The notes: generated by a model from the letters alone, not told the origin. A stretch of 15,491 nt of DNA from VMCP01 sp964592635 (GCA_964592635.1 CAZQFZ010000060.1:1-15491), one strand, 5' to 3'; shown: positions 7,789 to 15,469, counted from the first letter of the stretch. Numbers and translations: made by a program.

Positions 7789-8756
7789 TCAAAAATGTAC
7801 AATCAAATCCTAATGTTCTACAGGATAAATCGCAAATGGATCAGCTGAATTCAAATATTAATCGCTTTAAATTCAACTCGATTTTGATTCTTTGTGCTTT
7901 GTTGTTTATCAGCAATACTGTATCCGCGCAAGATGACGATTTGTTGAGCGACAATGAATCTACACAGCAAAAAACAGCTCAAAAGGTGGATTTTGCATTT
8001 AAAACAACCAAAGTGGTCAATTTGCAAAGTCTGGAAATTACCGATCCCGGTGTTCTTGATTTTAAAATGATGCACCGATTCGGACCCTTAAATTCAGGAC
8101 CATATAAAGCTTTTGGTCTTGATTTGGCAACTGCTCGTTTTGGATTTGAATATGGAATCGTAAATAATTTGATGATTGCGGCGGGAAGGTCAAATGTTAA
8201 CGGAAGTAAAAACATCGATGCCCTGCTAAAATACCGCCTATTGCATCAAAATACGACCAACAGCGTTCCAATTACGTTGGAATTGGTTGCAGGAACACAA
8301 TATTTGCTGGGAAGCCAATATTCAAATGCAACAGATCAACAACGAAGTTCGTATTTTGGGCAACTGATCCTAGGTAGAAAAATAGATGAAGATTTGAGTA
8401 TTATTGTTTCCCCAACTTACCTTTTCAATGCCACTTCAGATATGAACAATACCCAACAGTGGGCTTTGGGATTGGGGTTGCGTCATAAAGTTTCTGCACG
8501 AAGTTCGATCAATTTAGAGTATATTCCTGTATTGACAAACAAAGGCAGCATGGTAAATAGTTTCTCTGTTGGAATGGATGTTGAAACCGGTGGACATGTT
8601 TTTCAGTTTCATATAACCAACAGTATGGGACTAAATGAAGCTCAATTCATCAGCAATACCAATGAAAGTTGGAAAGACCGCGGAATTCGATTTGGTTTCA
8701 ATTTGTCTCGAGTATTTACTGTGGTGAAACCCAAAACGTTTAAATCCCGTAAGTGA
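7782..8756 (+). CDS. DUF5777-like outer-membrane beta-barrel protein (second copy)
   Basis: The reading frame from ATG 7782 gives 324 residues and overlaps the previous gene by 7 bases. An in-frame ATG at 7836 gives 306 residues and a more normal signal peptide (core NSILILCALLFISN, cleavage after TVSA-Q), so either start is possible. The mature part begins with an acidic QDDDLLSDNES stretch. It then has barrel blocks matching the first copy: DFKMMHRFGPLNSG, FGLDLATARFGFEYGI, LMIAAGRSN, ALLKYRLLHQ, and the last strand GIRFGFNLSRVF followed by a short basic tail. This matches DUF5777-like barrels better than the first copy. Its 3' end overlaps the convergent glycosyltransferase gene by 17 bases. 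Function unknown; probably an outer-membrane partner of the cytochrome lipoproteins. Confidence 0.75.
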   Translation: MVIKNVQSNPNVLQDKSQMDQLNSNINRFKFNSILILCALLFISNTVSAQDDDLLSDNESTQQKTAQKVDFAFKTTKVVNLQSLEITDPGVLDFKMMHRFGPLNSGPYKAFGLDLATARFGFEYGIVNNLMIAAGRSNVNGSKNIDALLKYRLLHQNTTNSVPITLELVAGTQYLLGSQYSNATDQQRSSYFGQLILGRKIDEDLSIIVSPTYLFNATSDMNNTQQWALGLGLRHKVSARSSINLEYIPVLTNKGSMVNSFSVGMDVETGGHVFQFHITNSMGLNEAQFISNTNESWKDRGIRFGFNLSRVFTVVKPKTFKSRK

Positions 8757-10872
8757 ACGGATTCCCCGGTATAATTTCTATTTCATACAGGCATTTTTTC
8801 GATAGAGTAGAATCAATCGAAATTACTTCCAACTCTGACTTTTTCGAATTTGAAGTTCTAATATCGTTTTTTGTTTGAATATCTGATTTTTCTTTGAATG
8901 AAAATGTACTTGGATATTCTAAACTCAAACGCAGGGTGGATTCAGGATTCCATTGTGGTATGTCTGCGAGTTTAAGTGTTAAATAAATGCAAGTGTCGCT
9001 CGATCCTTGTTCCCAACGATAATCGTACTGCATTTGAGATTTATTGAAACCCTGCTTAAATAATGCCGAAATTAATTTAATTGAATCCAAATTTATGTGA
9101 CTTGAAATGAGCCGAATGGCAATTAAATCATAGGGTTGTATTTTAAGCGTGTTTAAGTTTATGAAAAATGGATTCTTTGAGAAAATATCAGCCTGAGTTA
9201 CTATTTTATAATCTGACGATTGAATGTTTCGTAGATTATTTGGTTTTCTTGAATTGTTATCTGTTTGATATTCAAATAGATGTGGGTTGTGTGGATTTTC
9301 TGTAGCTGCCCGTTGGTTTTTTACACTTTTTCGAACAAAACACTGCATTTCTCCACCCACCGTTCTATGCACCCAGTAGTTTCGTCTCCAAGGTAATGAA
9401 ATTCTGCGGGATCTATGTTGGAGTATATTTAGAATATTCAAATTGGATCCTGAATTCAATGCCAAAATTAGAGTGTCGCAACCCCATTCACCGTTCGTCC
9501 AATCCAACCACTTTTGATTGGGGATGTTTTTGGTGGAATCTGAAATCGATTGAATAAAAATCAGGTTGGAATATTCTAAACTATCAGTCAAAAAATGTTT
9601 TTTATTGTAACTTAATACATCGTTGGGTCCATCGATGAGCACGGAAATGTTCTTTCGTTGGTATAGTTTAAAATCATCTAAAATTCGAAATGGTTCAGCG
9701 TATCGGTCGTGAATTCGTACTGGGAAAAAATACATTTTTTCAATGAATGTGTTGTTGAGTAATAGAATAATACTGCCGACCAATACAAACGAATTTACAA
9801 TTTCTCCTTTTGAATTCAACGGATTTTTAACTGTGAAATTCAATGATTTATGGTTTAGAGTATGAAGTAAATCAACCAGCATTTCAACAAAAAATGAAAT
9901 CAAAAAGGGGAATGCAAAATACATGGCATTATTCTGCAAAACGGGTTTTCGAAATAGGGAATAGACAAACAGCACGATGAAAATGAATATCCACACCATG
10001 ATATTCTTATTGAAAACACTGTCTTTTTTGGGCGGGTGAAAACCTATACGGAGTACAATCACCACCACAAATAACCATTGAATTATGTGGTTATTTCCCG
10101 AAATGTAGTGTAAATGCTCAAAAATGAAATCGAGTTTTGGTTTTCCCAGCCAATTTAATCCCTCTAACTGGAACTGATGTTGTATAACAAACAGCTGTGG
10201 TAAATTTATAATGATTGCAACTGCCCCAATTTTGATAAACACTTTAGTGGATTTAAATCTGAAATCCCATCCCCAAGAGGCAAGAAAATAAGTCAATGCC
10301 GTAAGTAAAGCGAAGTAGTGGATATAACCCAATAACCCCAAAAACAAGGCAGTATTCATCCAAGAATCAGGCTTCTGCTTAATCTGTTCGAATTGATACA
10401 AAAAGAACATTAATATGGCATATCCTGGTGCATAAGGCCTAAGCCAGGAACCCAAACTCAATGGCCACCACATCAATGAAATAAAGGCATAACCCAACAT
10501 CGAGATCCAATTTGCAGTATGTTCTTCACTACCATTGGATTTTGCAATCTTATACAACCATTTTTTGAAGTAGATATTTCCCAAAATGGTCATTATTATC
10601 CACATAAGTCTAAATATAAAAGGAGTACATCCCCCAAAATGAGTGCCTATCCAAATGATGGTTTGAATCCCCGACGGATGCCCGTCGGGTAAAACGCCCA
10701 TATTTATATGTTGAGTAAAATTCTCAGCGTTACTGGCTCGCAAGATCGATGAAAGTTCGTCGGAATCAAAGTCCGAAACCCAAGCAGAATACAATAATAA
10801 ACAAGTGCTCAATAGAAAGATGAATGTAAAACTCAAAGTGAGTATTCTCTTTAAGAAATTGGCGCCATTCAT
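8740..10872 (-). CDS. GT-C type membrane glycosyltransferase with C-terminal soluble domain
   Basis: A 710-residue polytopic membrane protein. The first membrane segment (about 10-30) is followed by a loop with the acidic pair DFDSDE (34-39), and DGHPSG at 63-68 recalls the D-HPP motif of ArnT/PMT-like (GT39/GT83-like) transferases. GSWLRPYAPGY (141-151) is another typical loop. About ten to twelve membrane segments run to about residue 383. The remaining about 325 residues are a hydrophilic, probably periplasmic, domain that I do not recognise. Such enzymes move a sugar from a polyprenyl-phosphate donor to a lipid, glycan or protein; the acceptor is unknown. The ATG overlaps the stop of the upstream gene in a TAATG. 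The gene ends in a tail-to-tail overlap with the second barrel gene. Confidence 0.7.
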   Translation of the reverse strand: MNGANFLKRILTLSFTFIFLLSTCLLLYSAWVSDFDSDELSSILRASNAENFTQHINMGVLPDGHPSGIQTIIWIGTHFGGCTPFIFRLMWIIMTILGNIYFKKWLYKIAKSNGSEEHTANWISMLGYAFISLMWWPLSLGSWLRPYAPGYAILMFFLYQFEQIKQKPDSWMNTALFLGLLGYIHYFALLTALTYFLASWGWDFRFKSTKVFIKIGAVAIIINLPQLFVIQHQFQLEGLNWLGKPKLDFIFEHLHYISGNNHIIQWLFVVVIVLRIGFHPPKKDSVFNKNIMVWIFIFIVLFVYSLFRKPVLQNNAMYFAFPFLISFFVEMLVDLLHTLNHKSLNFTVKNPLNSKGEIVNSFVLVGSIILLLNNTFIEKMYFFPVRIHDRYAEPFRILDDFKLYQRKNISVLIDGPNDVLSYNKKHFLTDSLEYSNLIFIQSISDSTKNIPNQKWLDWTNGEWGCDTLILALNSGSNLNILNILQHRSRRISLPWRRNYWVHRTVGGEMQCFVRKSVKNQRAATENPHNPHLFEYQTDNNSRKPNNLRNIQSSDYKIVTQADIFSKNPFFINLNTLKIQPYDLIAIRLISSHINLDSIKLISALFKQGFNKSQMQYDYRWEQGSSDTCIYLTLKLADIPQWNPESTLRLSLEYPSTFSFKEKSDIQTKNDIRTSNSKKSELEVISIDSTLSKKCLYEIEIIPGNPFTYGI
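8743..8763. terminator. Weak hairpin at the convergent gene ends
   Basis: AATCCCGT (8743-8750) can pair with ACGGATT (8757-8763) with one bulged C and a 6-base loop. It sits where the plus-strand barrel gene and the minus-strand glycosyltransferase gene overlap tail to tail. There is no clean U-run on the plus strand and only a broken one on the minus strand, so this is a weak bidirectional terminator candidate at best. Confidence 0.25.
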
Positions 10873-12140
10873 TAGGTTTTCTGTTTGGATTTCTGAGCAG
10901 ATGGGAATAAAATGTTGTTGAGTATCAAACGATAACCAGGACTATTCGGATGCAAGTTCAAATCTGTAGGAGGTTCACCCACGTGGTGTTGGTAATCTTC
11001 CGGATCGTGTCCGCCAAAAAATGTCCAGGTACCTTTTCCCATTTCGCCATGTATGTAACGAGCTTCACCGAGCATGGCATTTTCACCCATTATTAAAACA
11101 TCGCTTTTTATTAAGTCTTTGTTATAAGCAGTGGTTTGCCCCATAAATCCACGAATAGTACGGGTATGATTTTGACAAAGTATGCTGGGAATTAGATCCC
11201 ATTTTGCGGAATAATCGAATAGGGTAAACAGATCCGTTTGCTCATTCACGGGTCGCTTTACGGGATCCACGTCGATATTGGAAAATTCATAAACATAAGG
11301 GGAAGTTTCCAATTTAAAATCTTTGAATGCAAAACACTGATTGTAGTCCAATTTTTGTTGTGCCATAGGATCGGCTGGATCTCCATCAAAAACGGATTCG
11401 CAGATATCGGTTCCTTGTGCACTCAAAGTAATATCGTAGGTATCGGTTGCAGAGCACATAGCAAATAAGAAACCACCGCCGAGACAAAAGTCGCGGATTT
11501 TTAATGTTACTGCGGTTTTCAATTCGCGAACGCTTTGAAAACCATGTTTGATAGCCATACTTTCGGCCTCTTTTACTTCGGAAACATACCATGGAGCATT
11601 TGCATAAGAGGCCCAAAATTTTCCAAATTGACCGGTGAAATCTTCGTGATGCAAGTGAAGCCAATCGTATTCGGATAACTTTCCTTCTAATACTTCATCG
11701 TCAAAAACTACAGAGTAAGGAATTTCGGCGTAGGTGAGCACCATGGTAACGGCATCGTCCCACGGTTGTTTCGTTTTTGGAGAATACACAGCAATTTTGG
11801 GTGCATTTAACAATTTTACCATGTTCATGTTTACCGAAGGATTGGAAATTTCCGACTCAATTCTCTCAGCTTCGATTTCGCTGATTACAGAATAACTCAC
11901 CCCTCTGGTTTTACATTCAGTTTCCAAAGTAGAATTGTATTTGGTCATGAAACTACCGCCTTGATAATTCAATAACCACAACACTTCGGCCTTTTGTTTA
12001 TCCAACAACCAAAATGCAATTCCGTATGACTTTAAATGATTTTTCTGGGTTTCATCCATGGGGATGAGTATTCGGTTTGCTTGCAAATTGCTGGCGGCCA
12101 ATGCCCCTAATAACAGAACAACGTAAAATAAATTTTTCAT
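10872..12140 (-). CDS. Secreted GATase-like protein, usually mislabelled asparagine synthetase B
   Basis: I chose ATG 12138-12140 over an in-frame ATG at 12168-12170, because it starts a clean signal peptide (MKNLFYVVLLLGALAAS, cleaved near LQA-N) and forms a TAATG with the crcB stop. The product is 422 residues. It resembles Bacteroidota proteins commonly annotated 'asparagine synthetase B', but neither the N-terminal Cys2 glutaminase nor the ATP-pyrophosphatase motif is visible, and it is exported. Features suggest a class I glutamine-amidotransferase-like fold: IAVYSPKTKQPWDDAV (about 116-131), YDWLHLHHEDFTGQ (158-171), a nucleophile-elbow-like GGGFLFAMCSATDTYD with Cys229, and FFGGHDPEDYQHH (374-386). 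Catalysis is unproven. It precedes the GT-C transferase with a TAATG overlap. Confidence 0.72.
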   Translation of the reverse strand: MKNLFYVVLLLGALAASNLQANRILIPMDETQKNHLKSYGIAFWLLDKQKAEVLWLLNYQGGSFMTKYNSTLETECKTRGVSYSVISEIEAERIESEISNPSVNMNMVKLLNAPKIAVYSPKTKQPWDDAVTMVLTYAEIPYSVVFDDEVLEGKLSEYDWLHLHHEDFTGQFGKFWASYANAPWYVSEVKEAESMAIKHGFQSVRELKTAVTLKIRDFCLGGGFLFAMCSATDTYDITLSAQGTDICESVFDGDPADPMAQQKLDYNQCFAFKDFKLETSPYVYEFSNIDVDPVKRPVNEQTDLFTLFDYSAKWDLIPSILCQNHTRTIRGFMGQTTAYNKDLIKSDVLIMGENAMLGEARYIHGEMGKGTWTFFGGHDPEDYQHHVGEPPTDLNLHPNSPGYRLILNNILFPSAQKSKQKT

Positions 12141-12499
12141 TAAAGTTGAGTGGATTTTTGACCTAACCATACGAGGAATATACCCATTATAAGTGATAAC
12201 AATCCGTAGAAAACGCCCAATTCTATTTGTTTTTCGTTAAAATAGCGCATCAATTCCAATCCCAAGCCCGAAAAAGTAGTTAAACCACCTAAAAATCCGG
12301 TTATTAACAATGCCCTCATCGCGTCGGAGTCCATTTTTATCCAAAGAAAACCAATTAAAAAACATCCCAACATATTCACCGAAAAGGTAGCATAGGCAAA
12401 TTGATCAGTTTGAAAGGGAATGAATTTCCCCAACAACCCACGTGCAATGCTTCCCGCCGCGCCACCGATAGCCGTTAATAAATAAAATTGGAAACTCAT
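12140..12499 (-). CDS. crcB: CrcB/Fluc fluoride channel
   Basis: A 119-residue four-helix membrane protein with the CrcB signatures GGAAGSIARGLLG (12-24), the VNMLGCFLIG helix with Asn42, and GFLGGLTTFS (68-77). CrcB subunits form a dual-topology dimer that exports fluoride from the cytoplasm. I chose ATG 12497-12499, which gives the usual length; an in-frame start at 12580 would add 27 residues that overlap the divergent reductase gene and look non-coding. The usual TTFSTF is here TTFSGL, so the second phenylalanine of the so-called Phe box is replaced by Leu79. The stop overlaps the next gene in a TAATG. No fluoride riboswitch is visible in the 60 bases upstream. Confidence 0.92.
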   Translation of the reverse strand: MSFQFYLLTAIGGAAGSIARGLLGKFIPFQTDQFAYATFSVNMLGCFLIGFLWIKMDSDAMRALLITGFLGGLTTFSGLGLELMRYFNEKQIELGVFYGLLSLIMGIFLVWLGQKSTQL

Positions 12500-12523
12500 G
12501 TCTGCGAAAATAGGACATTTTGT

Positions 12524-12531
12524 TAATTTTG
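12524..12531 (+). promoter_or_regulatory. Candidate -7 element for the reductase gene
   Basis: TAATTTTG matches the Bacteroidota -7 consensus TAnnTTTG exactly and lies 28 bases before the reductase ATG, in the 60-base divergent gap with crcB. There is no TTG at the expected -33 distance (that region is inside crcB), so support is partial. Confidence 0.3.
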
Positions 12532-12559
12532 TTGGAGTAACCCTTATCCAAGTTGAATC

Positions 12560-13264
12560 ATGCAAAACGCATTTCCGCATATCGTAACCCAGATTATTTC
12601 AGAGTCGCCCAGAGTTAAACGATTCTTTCTAAAGCGTAAGGATGAACAAGTTGTTACGTTTTTGAGTGGGCAATTTGTGATGCTTTTCAACAATTCTTTG
12701 GGTGGGGAGGATCAGAGTAGATCCTATTCCATAGCATCTGTATCCAATTCTACAGCAGAAATTGAACTCTGCATCGTTTTGAATGAATCGGGCAAATTTA
12801 CCCCCTGGTTGTTTTCATTGGAGGTAGGTGCTGAGTTGTTGGTATCGGAACCTCAAGGAAGTTTTGTTTTTCGGGGGATGGAAGCACCGATCAAACATGT
12901 ATTTGTTTGCACTGGAACGGGCATTGCTCCCTTTAGAAGCATGATTCACGACAGCTTGTTACAAGGATGTGAAACAGTGTTGGTCTTTGGCAATCGTTGG
13001 AGAGAAGACGTTTTATATTGGGATCATTGGAGTACGCTGCAAGAACATCAACCACTATTTCGATTTATTCCAGTTCTTAGCAGAGAAGAAGCTGCACAGT
13101 GCAAAACCGGGTATGTCCATCCCCATTATGAGCGGGAGTTGAAAGGTTTGGAAGATGCTAGAATTTATGTATGTGGTTGGAAAACAATGTGCAACGAAAC
13201 ACGCGATCGTTTGAAAGAGTTAGGATTCAACAGAAGACAATATTTTTTTGAACAATACGATTGA
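12560..13264 (+). CDS. Ferredoxin/flavodoxin-NADP+ reductase-like flavoenzyme
   Basis: A 234-residue cytosolic FAD/NAD(P)-binding oxidoreductase of the ferredoxin-NADP+ reductase fold. The FAD domain has RSYSIAS (54-60; the R-x-Y-S FAD motif) and EPQGSF (97-102). The NAD(P) domain has VCTGTGIAPFRSM (116-128), VLVFGNRWRED (140-150) and VCGWKTMCNETRDRL (204-218). It ends FFEQYD, where the aromatic residue near the C-terminus may stack on the flavin. There is no fused 2Fe-2S domain, so an external carrier such as ferredoxin or flavodoxin is expected. The length suits a bacterial short FNR. The gene is divergent from crcB and 137 bases upstream of rho; it is probably a single-gene unit. Carrier and direction of electron flow cannot be told. 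Confidence 0.85.
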   Translation: MQNAFPHIVTQIISESPRVKRFFLKRKDEQVVTFLSGQFVMLFNNSLGGEDQSRSYSIASVSNSTAEIELCIVLNESGKFTPWLFSLEVGAELLVSEPQGSFVFRGMEAPIKHVFVCTGTGIAPFRSMIHDSLLQGCETVLVFGNRWREDVLYWDHWSTLQEHQPLFRFIPVLSREEAAQCKTGYVHPHYERELKGLEDARIYVCGWKTMCNETRDRLKELGFNRRQYFFEQYD

Positions 13265-13270
13265 TTTATT

Positions 13271-13300
13271 TTGGTATTCTTGAATTTAGGTGTATAATTG
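13271..13300 (+). promoter_or_regulatory. Candidate rho promoter
   Basis: TTG at 13271-13273 (within TTTTG) and TATAATTG at 13293-13300 are 19 bases apart, fitting the Bacteroidota -33 TTTG / -7 TAnnTTTG arrangement with one mismatch (A for T) in the -7 box. It lies in the 137-base gap after the reductase gene and would leave a rho leader of about 95 bases. Rho genes are often autoregulated in their leader, but no specific attenuator structure is evident here. Confidence 0.4.
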
Positions 13301-13401
13301 CACTGTTTTTAATATGGATTTCGTTCGAATTCCATTGAATTTCCAAAACGTTTATTGTTCTTAATTGAAAAACCCTTTACTTATTATTGAATTTGTGATA
13401 T

Positions 13402-15348
13402 ATGACAAAATCGCCTGATTTTGCTAAAATGAGTGTAGCTGAACTTCGCACTCTGGCAGCTGCTTTAGACATTTCTGGAGCAGAAAAATTGAAAAAAAAT
13501 GAACTTATCGCCGCAATGAATGCGGTGGCCAATTCTGAAAATGCTGATTCAACATCAGTTTCAGGACCACAATCCACCTCTATGGTCGAAAATAATTCAC
13601 AAGTAGTTGCCGAAGGCAATGTCCAAATCGTTGCAGAACCCCTTGTTGATTCCAATGAAATCACAGATGCTAAACAGAAAAGAAAAAGAATGTCGGTTCC
13701 TGTTAAGGAAAAAAGCCCCATTTCTTCTGTTAAAGATTCCAATGATTCTAAGTTCGACGATCTAGCAACACGAATTCAGCAACGAACCAGCACACCAGTT
13801 CGAGATACAGCAGCTGAAGCAAAGGCAGAAAATCCATCTCCCGAAAACTCAGAAAACGCAAACAATAACTCTGCAATCGTGTCCAACGAAAAGGCAGTAA
13901 GCATGGAAAATTCTGCTGCGGGACTCAACGGTCAAAGAGGAGAGCAACGAAACGATCTTAGAAATAACCGTAAAAAAGGCAAAAAGGATTTTCATTCCAA
14001 CGACCGAAATCCAAATGCGGAAGCCACAACTACCGATACAAATTCAGGGTCATCTGAAATGCAAACTGTTGTTGATAATGCGGCAGATGCAAGCGGTGAT
14101 TCCGACAATAAACAGGGAGAGAATAGGCATCCTCGAGACCCTAAAAGAGATCCAAAACACAATAAACCCGAAAAACCTGCGGAAACCGAAGAAGAAAAAC
14201 GCAAACGCGAACTTTTGGCGGTTTTGATGGAAATGGAAGGCGTGGTAACCACCCAAGGTGTTCTCGAAACAGTTCCCGATGGTTATGGATTTTTGCGATC
14301 GCCCGATTATCATTACATGGCTTCGCCCGACGACGTGTATGTTCCAGGCTATATGATCAAACAAAACGGCTTAAAAACGGGTGATACCATCAAAGGAACA
14401 ATTCGTCCGCCGAAAGACAATGAAAAGTACTTCTGTTTGGTTAAAATCGAATCGGTTAACGGCAAAACACCGGAAGAAGTGCGCGATAGAGTGGCATTTG
14501 AACATTTAACCCCATTGTTTCCGAATGAAAAATTGAATTTGTGCGATAATCCAAAGCATTATTCTAATCGAATTATTGACTTGATTTCGCCCATTGGTAA
14601 GGGACAACGTGGTTTGATTGTGGCGCAACCCAAAACAGGGAAAACTTGGTTGTTGCAAGGTATTGCTAATGCCATTGCTAAAAATCATCCGGAAGTATAT
14701 ATGATCATTTTGTTGATCGACGAGCGTCCGGAAGAAGTTACGGATATGGCCAGAAACGTTCGAGCAGAAGTGGTGGCTAGCACCTTTGATGAACCGGCTG
14801 AAAAACACGTGAAATTGACCAACATTGTACTTGAAAAAGCAAAACGATTGGTAGAATGCGGACACGATGTGGTGATATTGCTGGATTCTATAACCCGTTT
14901 GGCTCGTGCATTCAATACGGTTCAACCCGCATCCGGAAAAATATTATCGGGTGGGGTAGATGCTAATGCACTTCATAAACCCAAACGATTCTTCGGTGCA
15001 GCTAGAAACATTGAAAATGGCGGTTCATTAACCATCATTGCAACTGCATTGACCGATACAGGTTCCAAAATGGATGAAGTTATTTTTGAAGAATTCAAAG
15101 GAACAGGTAACATGGAATTGCAGTTGGATCGTAGATTGGCAAATAAACGAATCTTCCCATCAATAGATATTTTATCATCCAGCACCAGGAGAGAAGATTT
15201 ACTTATTGATAAAACCACTTTACAAAGAATGTGGGTGTTAAGAAATCATTTGGCCGACATGAATCCGGAGGAAGCGATGAATACTTTCCTTAAGTACATG
15301 AACAATACACAGGATAATTTGGAGTTTTTGGTAAGTATGAACGGGTAA
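13402..15348 (+). CDS. rho: Transcription termination factor Rho with long disordered insertion
   Basis: A 648-residue hexameric RNA helicase that ends transcription. The Rho_N helical domain (SVAELRTLAAALDISGAEKL, about 11-45) is followed by a low-complexity Asn/Ser/Glu/Lys-rich stretch (about 46-275). The cold-shock-like RNA-binding domain comes next (GVLETVPDGYGFLRSPDY, 286-355), then the RecA-like motor. Motor motifs: Walker A AQPKTGKT (408-415), the catalytic-Glu segment DERPEEV (440-446), Walker B VILLDS (491-496), the Q-loop region LSGGVDANALHKPKRFFGAAR (515-535) and the R-loop FKGTGN (565-570). The C-terminus is conserved to the end. E. coli Rho has 419 residues; nearly all the extra length is the disordered stretch, as in other Bacteroidota. 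The gene is intact. Confidence 0.97.
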   Translation: MTKSPDFAKMSVAELRTLAAALDISGAEKLKKNELIAAMNAVANSENADSTSVSGPQSTSMVENNSQVVAEGNVQIVAEPLVDSNEITDAKQKRKRMSVPVKEKSPISSVKDSNDSKFDDLATRIQQRTSTPVRDTAAEAKAENPSPENSENANNNSAIVSNEKAVSMENSAAGLNGQRGEQRNDLRNNRKKGKKDFHSNDRNPNAEATTTDTNSGSSEMQTVVDNAADASGDSDNKQGENRHPRDPKRDPKHNKPEKPAETEEEKRKRELLAVLMEMEGVVTTQGVLETVPDGYGFLRSPDYHYMASPDDVYVPGYMIKQNGLKTGDTIKGTIRPPKDNEKYFCLVKIESVNGKTPEEVRDRVAFEHLTPLFPNEKLNLCDNPKHYSNRIIDLISPIGKGQRGLIVAQPKTGKTWLLQGIANAIAKNHPEVYMIILLIDERPEEVTDMARNVRAEVVASTFDEPAEKHVKLTNIVLEKAKRLVECGHDVVILLDSITRLARAFNTVQPASGKILSGGVDANALHKPKRFFGAARNIENGGSLTIIATALTDTGSKMDEVIFEEFKGTGNMELQLDRRLANKRIFPSIDILSSSTRREDLLIDKTTLQRMWVLRNHLADMNPEEAMNTFLKYMNNTQDNLEFLVSMNG

Positions 15349-15362
15349 ATTGTCCCAATTAG

Positions 15363-15423
15363 CTCAGTTTGTTTAATTTTACAGACAATAAATGCAACGT
15401 TGTTAAATTGTGAATAAACTGAG
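15363..15423. repeat. Inverted repeat after rho
   Basis: CTCAGTTT (15363-15370) is the exact reverse complement of AAACTGAG (15416-15423), with 45 bases between. Inside lies the palindrome CAACGTTG (15395-15402). It begins 14 bases after the rho stop. There is no U-run directly after it, so it is not a standard intrinsic terminator; it may be a 3'-end structure or chance. Confidence 0.3.
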
Positions 15424-15469
15424 GTACGTGTAATCCTTTGTTGAAGTAATTTTACCACCGAATAGACGC

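Noticed and set aside
12500..12559. Possible fluoride riboswitch upstream of crcB
   Set aside because: The gap is only 60 bases and none of the conserved pseudoknot pattern is visible.
12500..12580. Extended crcB start at 12580
   Set aside because: The added 27 residues are not like CrcB and overlap the start of the divergent reductase; the ATG at 12499 gives the family's usual N-terminus.
13992..14364. Long antisense reading frames opposite rho
   Set aside because: They lie opposite the low-complexity and conserved coding parts of rho, with no recognisable protein features; shadows of rho codon use.
15359..15375. TTAGCTCAGTTTGTT resembles the D-arm consensus of a tRNA gene
   Set aside because: There is no matching acceptor stem, anticodon arm or T-arm nearby; coincidence.
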